Shown here in pieces: positions 1 through 12,182 of a stretch of DNA of 64,000 nt. This stretch comes from Mercenaria mercenaria (lineage: Eukaryota; Mollusca; Bivalvia; Venerida; Veneridae). The position numbers were made by a program, and so were the translations under genes. The stretch spans positions 92,024,001-92,088,000 of the forward strand of contig NC_069362.1 in NCBI RefSeq assembly GCF_021730395.1. The letters run 5' to 3'. The stretch's first letter is position 1. Each line of letters opens with the position of its first letter. A model generated the notes under the pieces. That model saw only the letters and a program-made list of their open reading frames with translations. It was not told the origin of the DNA and searched no databases.

Positions 1-895
1 AGTATCCTTCCATATCCTAACTCAACTATTGTTAATCATGAAAGTAAAATACCTGAGCATGAAATAATGTATAGAAAACCTGTGTTTTAACGTAATTAAT
101 GGACGAAAAATGTTACGTTACGTTACGTTATGATACGCCTGAGTGAATTATTCTGCCAACGTATAACCGATCTTGAGTGTATTAATTTGAGTAAAACACG
201 ATTTTTCTATACATTATTTTGCTTCTTATGTGCTCTTTATCTAAAACAGTGGTAAAAATATAGTATCGTTCTTTCTTGGTCGCAACAAAAACATTGACGT
301 CATCGCACTTTAACATGACGCCATTTAAATGTGAGCGTGTTTTTAACAGAATTAAACAATATATATATTAGAATTATTATGGTTACATGATGAAAGCGTT
401 TTGGTGAAGTCAGTTTCATGTAACATATCAAAGACCAACTTAAATTTACCAGCTACTTCTTATTTAATACTTATTACCTCAGTTACAGTACATAATCTCC
501 CTACAGTGAATTAATGCTTAAATCATGGTTAATCACATTAACTAGTTTTATGTGTAAGATTAGATTGAAGATTTGAATATTGTGACTTTGAAGATTTGAT
601 AGTAGAGGAAGACCTAAGGTGTCACTTGAAATATTATTTTGTACATGGGGAGAACTTATGACTTTGTGTAAACTAGATCTACCTGGATGACTTCCTCATA
701 TGATAGAATGCTACACCCTGAGCACTGTTTCAAACCCACATAGGTGAATGGAAGTGATTCAAGGTCAGTGACTGTAACCACCCAACCACAGAAGTCACTT
801 ATCATTCATATGAATTGACTACCATATATACTCTGGATACACACTGTAGAAAATCAACATAAAAATGAAAAAATGAATTATGATACATTTTTCAG
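1..895. other. Intron or upstream sequence, no gene seen
   Basis: AT-rich sequence with no convincing coding potential. It contains a short GTTAC-type direct repeat near 115-135. Its right end carries a pyrimidine-rich acceptor (tacatttttcag, AG at 894-895) leading into the exon at 896, so at least the right part is probably intron of that gene. Confidence 0.45.
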
Positions 896-1108
896 GATGG
901 TGGAATCACTTATGACCCTGTTGCAGAAGATTTCTCCATTAAACAAGGGAAAAAGGTTCGAATCCCAAATCCTGTTCAGGAGAAGGTAGTTGAACCAAAC
1001 CATACTGCTGACAGTGCAACAAGTGCCAAGCCATTAGAAGAGAAAGAAGTAACAGTAGAGGAAGCTGGACAGATTGAGGAAAACACAGATTCTCATGATG
1101 AACTTTAA
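896..1108 (+). CDS. Terminal exon of an unidentified protein ending in HDEL
   Basis: An open frame of 70 codons runs from a good splice acceptor (AG at 894-895) to a TAA at 1106-1108. The peptide starts DGGITYDPVAEDFSIKQGKK and passes through VRIPNPVQEKVVEP into an acidic, low-complexity tail rich in Glu, Thr and Ser. The last residues are SHDEL followed by stop. C-terminal HDEL is a known ER-lumen retrieval signal read by KDEL receptors, so the product could be an ER-resident protein. It could also be chance in an acidic tail, because the upstream exons and any signal peptide lie outside the window. I do not recognise the family. An exon phase of 0 is assumed from the frame. Confidence 0.55.
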   Translation, partial: DGGITYDPVAEDFSIKQGKKVRIPNPVQEKVVEPNHTADSATSAKPLEEKEVTVEEAGQIEENTDSHDEL

Positions 1109-1524
1109 TGATTATCTAGGTTTTCCATTTTTAGCACAAGTACCATGTGTAGTAACATGGAAGTTGGATTCACTTGATTTAACATTGTCTGATCTACATT
1201 GAATGTGGCTTTGTTTGAAAACTAGTTATAAAAGGTCATAAATAATTTTAAAAAACTAGGAAATTACCTTTAAGACAAGTTATATCATCAAATTGTATAA
1301 ATTACCTTTGTTAATGAGCAAACATGTCCCAGTGTATTTGTTAATTGGCTAACATACAGTAGGTCAACATGATGTTACTAATTGTCTTTGGGCTAACTTC
1401 AGCCAACATGAAAAAGGCTTCATAGAATTTCAGAATCAGGGGTAGTGTGATTGCAATAGTATTTTCTTGTTGGTGAATAGTCAAATCAGTTGTATGGAAA
1501 GCCATTCAGTAATTGTTCTATTAT
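1109..1524 (+). other. Probable 3' UTR and flank
   Basis: Non-coding AT-rich sequence directly after the HDEL exon, up to the TTAA that bounds the next MITE. No strong structure was seen. Confidence 0.35.
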
Positions 1525-1528
1525 TTAA

Positions 1529-2129
1529 GGTAGTTCCGACGTTTGGATCGAAATAAATTCTACAATGTAGAATTTGATTAAACTCTTATTTTTCAAAACT
1601 TCAGAATATACCTAGAAAATTCAGCAAATAAAAAAGATAGGGTCGTGTGCTTGATTTTTTGCTAGACTGATTTGAAAAATGTGGACCTCACGCAAAATTT
1701 CATACTGGGAGTCTATGGGAAAATCATAACTTTCATAACATTTTATCGAATAGAATTTTTTCTACTATGTAGATTTTGATAAAACTTCTCACAATTGTAT
1801 ATAATCACATGGCCTCTAATTTGGTGTAAGAAAATGTATAGCTCCATGTGCTTATTTTTGAGATATTTGACCATAATTAAAAGGAACCGGACATTTCACG
1901 TTAATTTTAAGACATTATTTTGAATTTTTTAACGTCCCATATGTTTTAATATCATATTTTGACTTAAGACATGTAGAAACAGTGCCATTGTAATAAATTT
2001 ACTCACAGGTTTCGATTAATTCATAAAGTGATTTTCATTTCCGTACGCCGAATCCTGGCTTTATTCTACGTTTTCCGGATAAATGACGTTACGCCATCAC
2101 TTCCGGCTTTTCAAACGTGCAGAACTACC
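1529..2129. mobile_element. TTAA-flanked MITE (piggyBac-type signature)
   Basis: The 601-bp element is flanked by TTAA at 1525-1528 and 2130-2133. Its ends are inverted: GGTAGTTC at the left and GAACTACC at the right, with weaker complementarity continuing to about 20 bp (CGTTTGG versus CGTTTGA). TTAA target duplication is the known signature of piggyBac-type transposases. No transposase is encoded, so this is a non-autonomous copy. The left-end sequence recurs in reverse orientation at 14161-14255, which supports a genuine repeat family. Confidence 0.65.
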
Positions 2130-2133
2130 TTAA

Positions 2134-2584
2134 CATTAGAAATATATATATTTTTTTTTGTGCCCTCCCCCAAACCCCATTTTTGGTTGCGGGGTTTATC
2201 CCGGTACCAAAGTTAAGTGTATTTCTGACAATCATGCAGCATCTTTATTTGATTCCAAATCACATCCAAAGGAATTTGTTCATGTGCTACACAAACTATT
2301 CCCATTCATGAACAATGCGGATGAATTATCAATGATCTAATAGTTCTTATTCATCCTCTATCCATTCACACTGGCCATTTAGATTATATAAGATCTGTCA
2401 ATGATTAGGTATTTCAGCCCATGTTTACATCACTGACTTCCAGCTGTTCATGTAAGGTCAGGCAGAGTTTATCTTAGATATGAGGCACATTAGTACATTT
2501 GTATTTGTTTCTTATACATGTATATTTATAGATTGGCATTTAAAATGAAAATAACTCTAGCAAAACCCGCAACCACCAGACATC
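2134..2584. other. Intergenic, nothing recognised
   Basis: AT-rich sequence. The open frames of about 60 codons here have no recognisable domains and overlap one another. Confidence 0.3.
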
Positions 2585-3150
2585 TCGAGGCTTTGATTTT
2601 GTGTAGGACTTAGATTTGCCCTTGTCCATATGTATGTCTGTCTATCAGTATTTGTGTTGAATTTATCTCAAAAATATTTGACCTAGAATCATTTAACCTT
2701 ATGGGAATATTGTTTAAATTGTGAAGTTGTGCACTGGGATAATGCTTGAGATCGAGAGTTATTCCCTTGATTTAGTCAAACATATGTTTGAATGGACCTA
2801 CATGTCAGTGTGGCATGTATTTCAAAAAGTATTTGACATTAAACATTGAAGGATTGTTACATAGCATGTGAAGCTGTTTGAGATTTGCCAGACTAGAGTT
2901 ATTGCCATTGACTTAGGAAAAGATACATACCAAGCCGGTAAATGTTTGTCACATATATTTCAAAAGGTACAATGTACTTGACCTAGTCATGAACCCATAT
3001 AGGAAAGTTATTCAGCAAGTGACTTTGATCACCTGGGGTTTGTTTGGTAGTTCACTCTGCAAGACAAGAGTTATGGCCCTTGACTTTATCAAACAATTGA
3101 TTGAGGGCCTGAAAGTCTATGTCACAGGTATATGAGCACCACCTAACACC
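2585..3150. repeat. Degenerate ~140-bp tandem repeat
   Basis: Units recur with the motifs tttcaaaa-gtatttgac, gtgaagctgt and agagttat-gcc-ttgactta at about 2670, 2820 and 2960. Divergence between units is high, so the array is old. This style of diverged tandem repeat is common in bivalve genomes. Confidence 0.55.
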
Positions 3151-5224
3151 AAACTCCTTAAAGTATATACAATTTGTACTCTTCCAGATCCTTGTATCTT
3201 GTGTTTCTTGATGATATTTTGTAGTATCCAAACTCCACCCTCTTTGACTTTAATTCATATCCCCGACTCAAGTTAATATAAGGATTTACTTAGTCTTGCA
3301 TTATCCACAAGTAACATGTGACCATACATTGACAGGAAGTGGGGGCACCCTTGTTCAGTGAACACATCTAGCTTTCTTCAAAAGAGCAGAATTTAGTGTT
3401 TAACTATAGACCAATCACAAACTATGGACTGGAGATTAATAGGAGTCCTGTATTAATTATACATATCTGCAGAGTACATATCATCAAGATGGACAATATA
3501 TTTTTACATGCTTCTGTGATAATACTCATAAGAGTTAGTGGCAAGTACACTGACTTGTGCATTTTTGTTATTCATCTTTTATTCTGCTCATTTTCTAAAA
3601 TATTTGTCTTTTGTTTCCTTCATAGGCTGAATTATTGTGTAGTTGTTATTATATAGTATTTAAATTCTGTGATAGATATCTGTGTGCATTTATTAGTTAC
3701 GTTTTTTCTCAGTTTGCAATTTATTTTCTGTCAGCGTTCTCCGTATAATGATTTTGGTAAGAAACTTACTTAGGGCTAGATTAAACTCATTTGGGAACTA
3801 AAAGTTGCAGTATTTGAATTTCAAATATTATATAGAAACAAGTGACGAATTTATTGATTTGAGATGGGGTGGGAACAATGTTTTTGGAGAACTTGATTTA
3901 TTGTACAACATTTGTTATTTGTTCCCATTTCTGTGTCCTAAATTAATGTTGTTTCTTATTGCCATTTTGTTTAAAATCAAAATTAACAGAATCAAACTCA
4001 TATAGTTATATGTTGTGTTTATAAATGTATACTACTGCAGCTTAAATAGTTAGTTATATGTATTCCTGTGATTACTAACAATAAAATGTTAATTGTTTTT
4101 GGTTGCTTCAGACATAGAAACTGGAATTATCATAATGAAAATCTATTTTGATTTTCAGAAACAATAAATCTCATAACAAATTAGGTAACAGCTATGTTGC
4201 TTATTGTTAAAATGAAGATCAAACCTTATTTACATATTCTAATTGTATAGAAGTAGTGTTTTATCTTTTAGTAATGATTAAACATACAGCTTATTCGGTA
4301 CTTAAGTATGCAAAATATATGATGGCGATCTGTCTCGTAACACATTCATATCAAGATAATGTTAGTATTTAGCTTTTACAATCAAAATTTTTCAGAGAGA
4401 TTTCATGTTTTATTTTTCAGGATTTAGAGCAATGTACAGATTTTTTCTCTTTCAAGTTCTGAGTATGTTTCAGCTTATGCCAAGTATAGATTTTAAGTGC
4501 ACGATTTTTTTCTTTCACTACACCACTGGAACAATATAACTGACGTAACAAAGTTACATGAAAGAGAAATTATTAAAAGTGCTGTAACTGAATAAATTGG
4601 AAGCTTTTGAATGATGGTCTTCACCTTCTGAATCAGCAAAATGTTTTCTTTTTGAATTGAGATTTTCTCCAAAATGCAGATTTCATTTTGAAAGTTGAGG
4701 ACAGGTCTAAAATTGTTCTTGTACCAAATAAATGACCATAAAACATCAGTGTATCATATCATGAGGTAACATATTAGAATTTATTCTACTGGTTTTAGAA
4801 AATTAAGTGTCAATTTTCTGTTTACATTCTGCTGTTTTGCCTTGATTTTATATAAATTGTGCAAAATATATTTAAACTGATTATATAATTATGCAACATT
4901 TGATTTTTTATATTTTTATACTAGTGATGCAATAAATTTGATTTAGATCTCTGTCTTTAATTTTTCTTGTCATTAAGATATTTTAGATTTTAGAATGAGT
5001 TATTTAATTAAACCTAACAGTCATACAAAATACCAGCAATGTTACCTGTTATGACAGTGTTGACTGTGGTATGATTTGATGTGTATTTAAATTGTTATCC
5101 CTCTCCGAAGGTGGAGGGATAGTTTATTCATTGTATGTCTTTCCATCCATCCTGTCTGTCTGTAATTCATTACAATGTATGTCATCGTTTGGAGTACTTG
5201 GATAAAACATGGTAGAAATGTTAA
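3151..5224. other. Intergenic AT-rich stretch
   Basis: About 2 kb with no supported gene. Short open frames at 3396-3656 and 3805-4005 encode hydrophobic, low-complexity peptides typical of AT-rich noise. A small palindromic repeat fragment, ccctctccgaaggtggaggg, lies at about 5100-5119. Confidence 0.35.
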
Positions 5225-5308
5225 CTGCTGCAAAAAAGCTGGAAAGTCACCATATGACCTATACTTGCATGTGTCGGTGCGACGTTAAACCCAACAAACA
5301 AAAAAATA
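5225..5308 (+). mobile_element. 3' tail of a tRNA-derived SINE
   Basis: The segment reads aagctggaaagtcaccat, gtcggtgcgacgttaaaccc and then aacaaacaaaaaaa. From memory this is the 3' end of the molluscan SINE family whose 5' and core parts are seen at 30525-30745. The A-rich tail gives the + orientation. The tRNA-like head is absent, so this is a 5'-truncated copy. Confidence 0.55.
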
Positions 5309-5905
5309 GATACCCAATTACTTACATCTTGACAAGGTATCTGTTACTCTGCTAACAACCTTAAACGGCCTGAAACAAAAATAAGTCTCTAAGAAATTTT
5401 CTGCTACCTCTGGTTATGGCAGAGCAAATACAGTTTAATTGCCCATTACTTACATTTCTCTTCGTTTCTAGTTCTGTTGCAGTAATATACAATAAAACAT
5501 TACCTACTAAAAATACTCCCATGACAAAAAAGAAAAGAAAAACAACACTGAAAAATTTATATCACATACACTTAAAATGTGGCCTAAATACAGACTATCA
5601 TCCAATAAAACAAAGAAACATTTGAAAAAAAACAACATTTACTCGTATATATATAAAATATAAAACTGCATCACAACTAAAACTAAACTATTGGTTTGCT
5701 GAATGCACAGCAGCTGATTCACAGCTTCCTTGTCTAAAGCGACAAAAATACAAAAACAAGCATTTTCCACCTCCGAACAAAAACCATTCACAACGAACAT
5801 ACAAAATACTTATCAGCTGATTCACAATTCCCTTGTCTGAAGCAACAAAAAACTAACATATTTCACCTCACAGTAAAGCTTGTATTATTAACATTTAAGC
5901 CTAAC
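5309..5905. other. Intergenic, nothing recognised
   Basis: A-rich sequence, with repeated cagctgattcacagctt-like segments at about 5708 and 5815 suggesting a short degenerate duplication. No coding region is supported. Confidence 0.3.
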
Positions 5906-6735
5906 AAGAGCACCACCTTGCGGATGCAGACACTCATCTAAACTTTTGTCTCTGTATATTGTCCTACCATGATTTTCTTAGTCCAAAAAGGGCCATAATT
6001 CTTGCAAAAAGCAATATAGAGTTATGGTACTTGTTGTGCAGAGTCAGCTTTTAATGGCGAATAACTGCTCCAAGTTTTAAAGCAATAGCTTTGACCGTTA
6101 AGGAGAAAAGTTGACCTTAACATAAAACTTAACCAAGAAATCTGATATTTTCTAAGTCCAAAAGGGGCCATAATTCTTGCAAAAAGCAGGATTGAGTTAT
6201 GTTTCTTGCTGTACAGAGTCAGCTTTTGATAGTGAACAAGTGTTGCAAGTTTTAAAGCAATAGATTTGATAGTTTAGGAGAAAAGCTGACTTAAACACAA
6301 AACTTAACCAAGAAATCTGATTTTCTAAGTCCAAAAGGGGCCATAAGTCTTGCAAGAAGCAGGATGGAGTTATGTTTATTGTTGTACAGAGTCAGCTTCT
6401 GATGGTGAACAAGTGTTGCAAGTTTCAAAGCAATAGCCTTGATAGTTTAGGAGAAAAGCTGACCTAAACATGAAACTTAACCAAGAAATCTGATATTTTC
6501 TAAGTCCAAAAGGGGCCATAATTCTTGCAAAAAGCAGGATGGAGTTATGTTTCTTGCTGTACAGAGTCAGCTATTGATGGTGAATAAGTGTTGCAAGCAA
6601 TAGCTTTGATAGTTTAGGAGAAAAGTTGACCTAAACATAAAACTTAACCAGGCAACGCCAACGCCAACGCCGACGCCGATCAAGTGATGACAATAACTCA
6701 TCTTTTTTTTTTCCTAAAAAATCAGATGAGCTAAA
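5906..6735 (+). mobile_element. AACAAGAG-type non-autonomous element with ~175-bp internal repeats
   Basis: It starts AACAAGAGCACCACCTTGCG and ends cagatgagctaaaaatc. Between the ends are about four units of ~175 bp containing ggggccataattcttgcaaa, agcaggattgagttatg, tacagagtcagctt and gttttaaagcaatag. A GC-rich gccaacgccgacgcc block precedes the 3' end. The same family lies reversed at 33861-35011. The layout (left arm, tandem core, right arm) resembles the Pearl/HINE-type Helitron-related elements described from bivalves. Assignment to that class is inference. Confidence 0.6.
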
Positions 6736-7653
6736 AATCCATTCATATATAAAACATGATAAAACGTTTAAAAGATACATAAAACATAAAGCAACAGAGT
6801 CTTAACACAAACACCAAATTATTAATGTGCTGATTCTAAGCTTCCTCTGCAAAAAGACAAAACAAAAGACTACATGACAACAAACACCGAACAACAAACA
6901 TAATAAAAATATAGGTATAAAAACATTTGGCCAATTTTGTTTATTCTTATTATCTCTGTAATTCTGGTCTTGCCACAACACAAAAAATTTACATTAACTC
7001 ATCCTCAAAAGATCTACAGAATGTGTATTAAGAGTTAACCCGGTAGCTTCAGATGCTTTATTTTTCGACTGTCCACCAACATCTGTGCTTGACCAATGTA
7101 ATGTCTTATTATACTGGTAAGATTTTAAAACTGAACATCACTTGCTCCTCTGGAGACCTCAAATTTGATCCTAAAATACTTTTTTTCTTTTTGCAACTTT
7201 AGATGCCTTACCATTGGAAAGACATCTCCAGTTGAATACTTACACACCCTTTTACTTGAGAACCACATTTCTATGTACTTTAGTTGAAAAAAGAAGGTCT
7301 CTAAGAATGCCCTCTAAAAACAATACTTGCTCTTTTCGTTGGTTCCACATTCCGGGGGACAGCAAGAAAAGGGAATAATTGATAAAATGTTTACATCTTG
7401 CACAGCCGGAATTACAGAGATATTAGGATATATACAAATTACACCTTGATAATTGCACTTTTGTTAAAAGTAAACATCACTGGTGACCATCTAACTGAAA
7501 TGTTTTATAAATTATATACATATCGTGCAGGATAATTATGTTCTACATTGAAAGTAACTTCCCGCTTCTCAAACGGATGACTGCTGTGGCCATCTTATCG
7601 GTTTGTTACTTTGAAATGCAGACTAAATGCCAGTAAACTAAAAAACGAAACTA
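6736..7653. other. Intergenic, nothing recognised
   Basis: AT-rich with no open frame of note and no clear repeat. Confidence 0.3.
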
Positions 7654-8180
7654 GAAAAGTTTAGAAATCAGTTCAATTAATATTCAATAAAATATATTTA
7701 TCGGGCGAATATGCCAAATCTTGGGGCGAATGTTTTTAATAGTAATGCCAACATTTAAAAATGGAAATAAAAACGAAGCGAACAAATTACTTTGATTAAT
7801 ATTATTGCAAAAATGTATTCTCAGATTTGAAAAGTTTAGAAATTAGTTTAATTAATATTCAATAAAATATATTTATCGGGCGAATATGCCAAATCTTGAG
7901 GCGAATGTTTTTAATAGTAATGCCAACATTTAAAAGTGGAAATGAAAACGAAGCGAAAAAAATTACTTTGATTGATATTATTGCAAAAATGTATTCTCAG
8001 ATTTGAAAAGTTTAGAAATTAGTTCAATTAATATTCAATAAAATGTATTTATCTGGCGAATGTGCCAAATCTTGGGGCAAATGTTTTAATAGTAATGCCA
8101 ACATTTAAAATTGGAAATAAAAACGAAGCGAAATAAATTACTTTGATTAATATTATTGCAAAAATATATTCTCAGATTTA
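7654..8180 (+). repeat. Three ~175-bp tandem copies derived from a LINE RT segment
   Basis: Units begin gaaaagtttagaaat at 7654, 7829 and 8005, so the period is 175-176 bp. Each contains aatgccaacatttaaaa, aaaacgaagcgaa and attattgcaaaaatgtattctc. Translated, the last two parts resemble the first conserved RT stretch of the adjacent LINE (KNGNKNEA then IIAKMYSQ). The third unit runs directly into that LINE. The tandem therefore arose by local duplication within the retrotransposon. Confidence 0.65.
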
Positions 8181-9025
8181 CCTAAATCGATTAAATGACT
8201 GGTCACAGAAAAATAATAAGATCATTGATAATCAATATGGTTTTCAAAAGGGAAAGTCAACTGCTGATTGTATATTTCTACTACATTCTGTCATCGCTAA
8301 AACACTTTCACAAGGTAAAAGCTGTATCCAGCATTCGTTGATTTTGAGAAATGCTTCGACAGATTAGATGGATCGTATATATTTGTAAATTTATTTCAAG
8401 AAAACGTAAGTTCAAGGTTCTTAATAGCAATTCAAAGCATGTAATGCTCTGTCCGAGCAGCAGTTAAATATAGAAATTCTATTATCGGCGCAAAACAGGG
8501 AAACCCAAGTTCAAGACTTCTTTTTCTGTACTTTGTGAACGATCTACTAAACAATATTAATAGTGATACTGACAATTTGTTTACAAATGATGAAATGTAT
8601 ATGGTTATACCAAAATGCAAATTTTAGAAATCATTTCTGTGCTATCAAAACCAGACTATTAGACATCTATATGCAACATTGGTACTCAAATATTAATAAC
8701 TCGAGCAGATTATCCTCATATAGTATATACAAACATGAATTTAATCAAGAACGATATCTGAACTGCATAAAGAATATCACGGACTTAATTTAGACTCTCT
8801 TCACACAACCTTGCGATCGAGGCAAGCAGACATCATGGTATAACTTGGGAAGAAAGGATATGCTAAAACTGTACAATGATGTCATCGAAAGCGAATTTCA
8901 CTTTTTACTTATTTGTCCAAAGTACTATGACATAAGACGAAAATATTTCAAATCATACTACTGAAGATTGCCGACTATGAAAAAAAAAACTGAAATATTA
9001 ACCTTTACCCTGCTAAATTTCTAAA
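8100..9025 (+). mobile_element. LINE (non-LTR retrotransposon) remnant
   Basis: Translated fragments in shifting frames match the reverse transcriptase and C-terminal regions of a non-LTR element. RT motifs are IIAKIYSQIYLNRLNDW, NQYGFQKGKSTADCIFLLHS, an FVDFEKCFD-like stretch and GAKQGNPSSRLLFLYFVNDL. Further on are C-terminal segments such as WYSNINNSSRLSSYSIYKHE and ESEFHFLLICPKYY (8640-8950). The YxDD-containing middle is missing. The ORF has several frame changes and a large internal deletion, so the copy is dead. Its clade was not determined; the layout is of the APE-type LINE ORF2 kind. Confidence 0.75.
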
Positions 9026-9060
9026 ATGGATTGGTCCATCATACAATTTCGGCAGTACAA

Positions 9061-10787
9061 CTTATTAGCTCACATGAGCACGAAGTGCTCAAGGCCGAGC
9101 TTTTGTGGTCAGTGATTGTCTGTCGTCCGTCAACCTCCCAGCCTAAACCACCAGTGCAATTTTGATGAAACTTCACAGTAATGTTCCTTGCATGATCCTC
9201 ATTAAAAATTAGTCAAAGAAATGAATTCCATACAGAACACTGGTTGCCATGGCAACCGAAAGGAAAAAAAACTTTAAAAAAATTCTTGTCCAAAACCACA
9301 GTAGCTAGGGCTTTGATATTTGGTATGTGGCATCATCTAACGGTTCTTTACCAAATTTGGTCAAATTATCCCCCTAGGGTCAAATATAGCCCCGCCAGGG
9401 GCGGGGGGGGGGTCACATTGTTAACATAGATTTATATAGGGAAAAACTTTGGAAATCTTCTTGTCCAAAACCACTGGGCCTAGGGCTTTGATATCTGGTA
9501 TGTAACATCACCTAGTGATCCTCTGCCAAGATTGTTCAAATTATCCCCTAGGGTCAAATATGGCCCCGCCCTGGGGGGTCACATGGTTTACATAGACTTG
9601 TATAGGATTTTTTTTTTAAATCTTCTCGTCTTAAACCACAATACAAAGGCCTTTGATATTTGGTATGTAGCATTGCCTGGTGGTCCTCTACCAAGATTGT
9701 TCAAATTATTACCTTGGGTTGAAAAGAGGCCCCTTGTCGGGAGTCCCAATTTTATATGGACTTGTATAGGGAAAAAACTTTAAAAATCTTCTTGTCTGAA
9801 ACCACAAGACCGAGGCCTTTGATATTTGGTATGTAGCATTGCCTTATGGTCCTCTACCAAAATTATTCAAATTATAACCCTGGGGTGAAAAGAGGCCCCA
9901 CCCCAGGGGTTCCAAGTTTTACATAGACTTATATAGGAAAAAAATCTTGTCTGAAAGTATAAGGCTTAAGTATTTGATATTTGGTATGTAGCATTGCCTA
10001 GTGGTTTTCTAACAAGATTGTTCAAATTATGCCCCTGGGGTGAAAAGAGGCCCCGCCCCGGGGTGGGGGGCTTACTTGTATATGAGTTATATAGGAAAAA
10101 ATACTTCAAAAATTATCTAATCATATCTCCTAGACTGTTTAATTATAATTACCTAATGACCCCAAGTAATTAGGGGTCACTTGACTGTGACCTTGACCTA
10201 CTGACCTACTTTCTTGTTTTTTAAGATACAGCCTTGAACTTTGGATGACATATACAGTTTTGCACACCGATCTTAACAGCATAGAAATTTGGACCACGTC
10301 AATAACTTTCGATAAAGATTTCAATACTCATCTTTAATGTTCTTAGCCCTGACCTACTGACCTACTTTCTTGTTTTTGAAGCTACTGCAAAAAGATTTGG
10401 ACCACATGTATAATGTTTGATACAGATTTCAATACTCATCTTGAATAGTCTTAATCGTGACCTACTGACCTACTTTTTCGTTTTTGAAGTTACAGTATAT
10501 AAATTTGGACCACATGTAGAACTTTTGATACAGATTTCAATACTCATCTTAAATATTATTAACCCTGACCTACTGACCTACTTTCTTGTTTTTGAAGCTA
10601 CAGCAAAGATATTTGGACCACCTGTATAATTTTTTAACAGATTTAAGTACTTATCTTGAAGAATCTTTACCATGACCTTCTCACCTAGTTTTTTGTTTGT
10701 TTTTGAAGCATTAGCAAAGAAATTTGTTTAAGCAAGCAATTAAACTCAGGTGAGCGATATAGGGCCATCATGGCCCTCTTGTTTATC
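9061..10787 (-). mobile_element. AACAAGAG-type repeat element (GTGAGC family)
   Basis: On the minus strand it starts AACAAGAGGGCCATGATGGC, with a near-palindromic GGGCCATGATGGCCC, at about 10787. It ends near 9061 with a hairpin, GAGCACTTCGTGCTC, followed by tgtgagctaa. The interior has two tandem arrays. At 9150-10130 there are about five ~190-bp units containing tttgatatttggtatgta. At 10180-10680 there are about five ~115-bp units containing gacctactgacctact and tttggaccac. No protein is encoded. The ends share the architecture seen in the elements at 5906, 14393, 15943 and 33861. Confidence 0.6.
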
Positions 10788-10794
10788 AAAGGGG

Positions 10795-10925
10795 TGTTCA
10801 TTGAAAATTTACTGACTGAATAGCGAACAGAGCAGACAAAGATCAGCCTGCATGGATGTGCAGACTGGCCTTGGTTTGCTTTGGTCGCAAAGGCAGAAGC
10901 AATTTCCGCCAACAGGCTAAAGGTT
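10795..10925. repeat. Dispersed repeat fragment
   Basis: The segment with gatcagcctgcatggatgtg, cagactggcc and ggtcgcaaaggcagaagcaa resembles a repeat I recall as very common in bivalve genomes. Recognition is from memory only. It shows no coding potential. Confidence 0.4.
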
Positions 10926-11159
10926 AATGTCAAGCGAAAAGTCAAAGGACTAAAGCAATCTTTCTAAAGATTTATATTTTGCATTTAAACTTAGAGAAGT
11001 AACTTAATTCTTCGTTTTCCTATACTTTTCTTGACAAAAGGTTCGATCACATAGATACTTTCTCAGTAAAAAATGTTTTGCAATAGTGATATTTTATAGT
11101 GTGTTAAAATCGTTTTCAGAGTTTTCACATGTGCAATTGTATATACTCTTGTACTGGCT

Positions 11160-12016
11160 ATTCTAACACGATCCGATTCATTTTCCTATTAAACAAAGAA
11201 GGCTGAAAACAGTGAATTATTATACAACAATTTACTGTTCTGACGTCAGAATTATTACGTCATAGCGTCTAACGGCATAGCGGCACGCTGGAAAAGAAAC
11301 CGATTAAAAACGGGCAAATATTTAATGAATGCCGTCAAGGATGTACTTTAAAGTCCTTGGTAACGTTAAAATCGAAATAATATTATCTCATTTAGTGATT
11401 TGCTCTTGATTCTAACACGATCCGATTCATTTTCCTATTAAACAAAGAAGGCAGAAAACGATGAATTATTATACAACAAATCATTGTTCTGACGTCACAA
11501 TTATTACGTCATGGCGTCAAACGTCATAGTGGCGCACTGGAAAAGAAACCGATTGAACACCGGCAAATATTTCATGAATGTCATCAAGGATGTACTTAAA
11601 ATTCCTTGGTAACGTGTTAGAATCGAAATAATATATCTCATTTAGTGATTTGCTCTTGAATAAATCATTGTTTGTCGTTCAGATGCGTATTATTATATCA
11701 CTCGGGCTGCGCCCTCGTGATATAATTCCTTCGCATCTGAACTTCAAACAATGATTTATTCAACGACAAATCACTGGATGAGACATATATTATTTCTTAA
11801 TTCTAACACGATCCGATTCATTTTCCTATTAAACAATGAAGGCAGAAAACAGTGAATTAATATACAACAAATCACTGTTCTGACGTCACAATTATTACGT
11901 CATGGCGTCAAAAGGCATAGCGACGCGCTGGAAAAGAAACCGATTGAAAACGGACAATATTTAATGAATGTCGTCAAGGATGTACTTTAAAATCCTTGGT
12001 AACGTGTTAGAATCGA
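11160..12016. repeat. Three copies of a ~215-bp MITE with TTCTAACACG ends
   Basis: Copies start ttctaacacgatccgattca at about 11160, 11409 and 11800. Copies 2 and 3 end at cgtgttagaatcg (about 11626 and 12016), the inverted complement of the start. Copy 1 has lost that end. Shared interior motifs are gttctgacgtca, ttattacgtcat, gaaaagaaaccgatt and gatgtactt. No ORF is present, so these are non-autonomous TIR elements. They are interleaved with the long palindromes described separately. Confidence 0.6.
11630..11795. repeat. Long palindrome, copy 1
   Basis: A ~160-bp imperfect palindrome. The left arm (tatctcatttagtgatttg, aataaatcattgtttg, cgttcagatgcg, tatatcac) is repeated inverted on the right. 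The loop is centred on tcgggctgcgccctcg near 11708. It could form a very large hairpin or cruciform. A near-identical copy lies at 12018-12182. Confidence 0.7.
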
Positions 12017-12017
12017 A

Positions 12018-12182
12018 ATAATATATCTCATTTAGTGATTTGCCCTTGAATAAAATCATTGTTTGTCGTTCAGATACGTATTATTATATCACTCGGGCTG
12101 CGCCCTCGTGATATAATTCCTTCGCATCTGAACTCCAAACAATGATTTATTCAACGACAAATCACTGGATGAGATATATTAT
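12018..12182. repeat. Long palindrome, copy 2
   Basis: Same palindrome as at 11630-11795, with the centre gggctgcgccctcgtg near 12100 and arms aaatcattgtttg / caaacaatgattt. Each palindrome follows a TTCTAACACG MITE, so the MITE plus palindrome may have been duplicated as one ~390-bp block. Confidence 0.7.
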
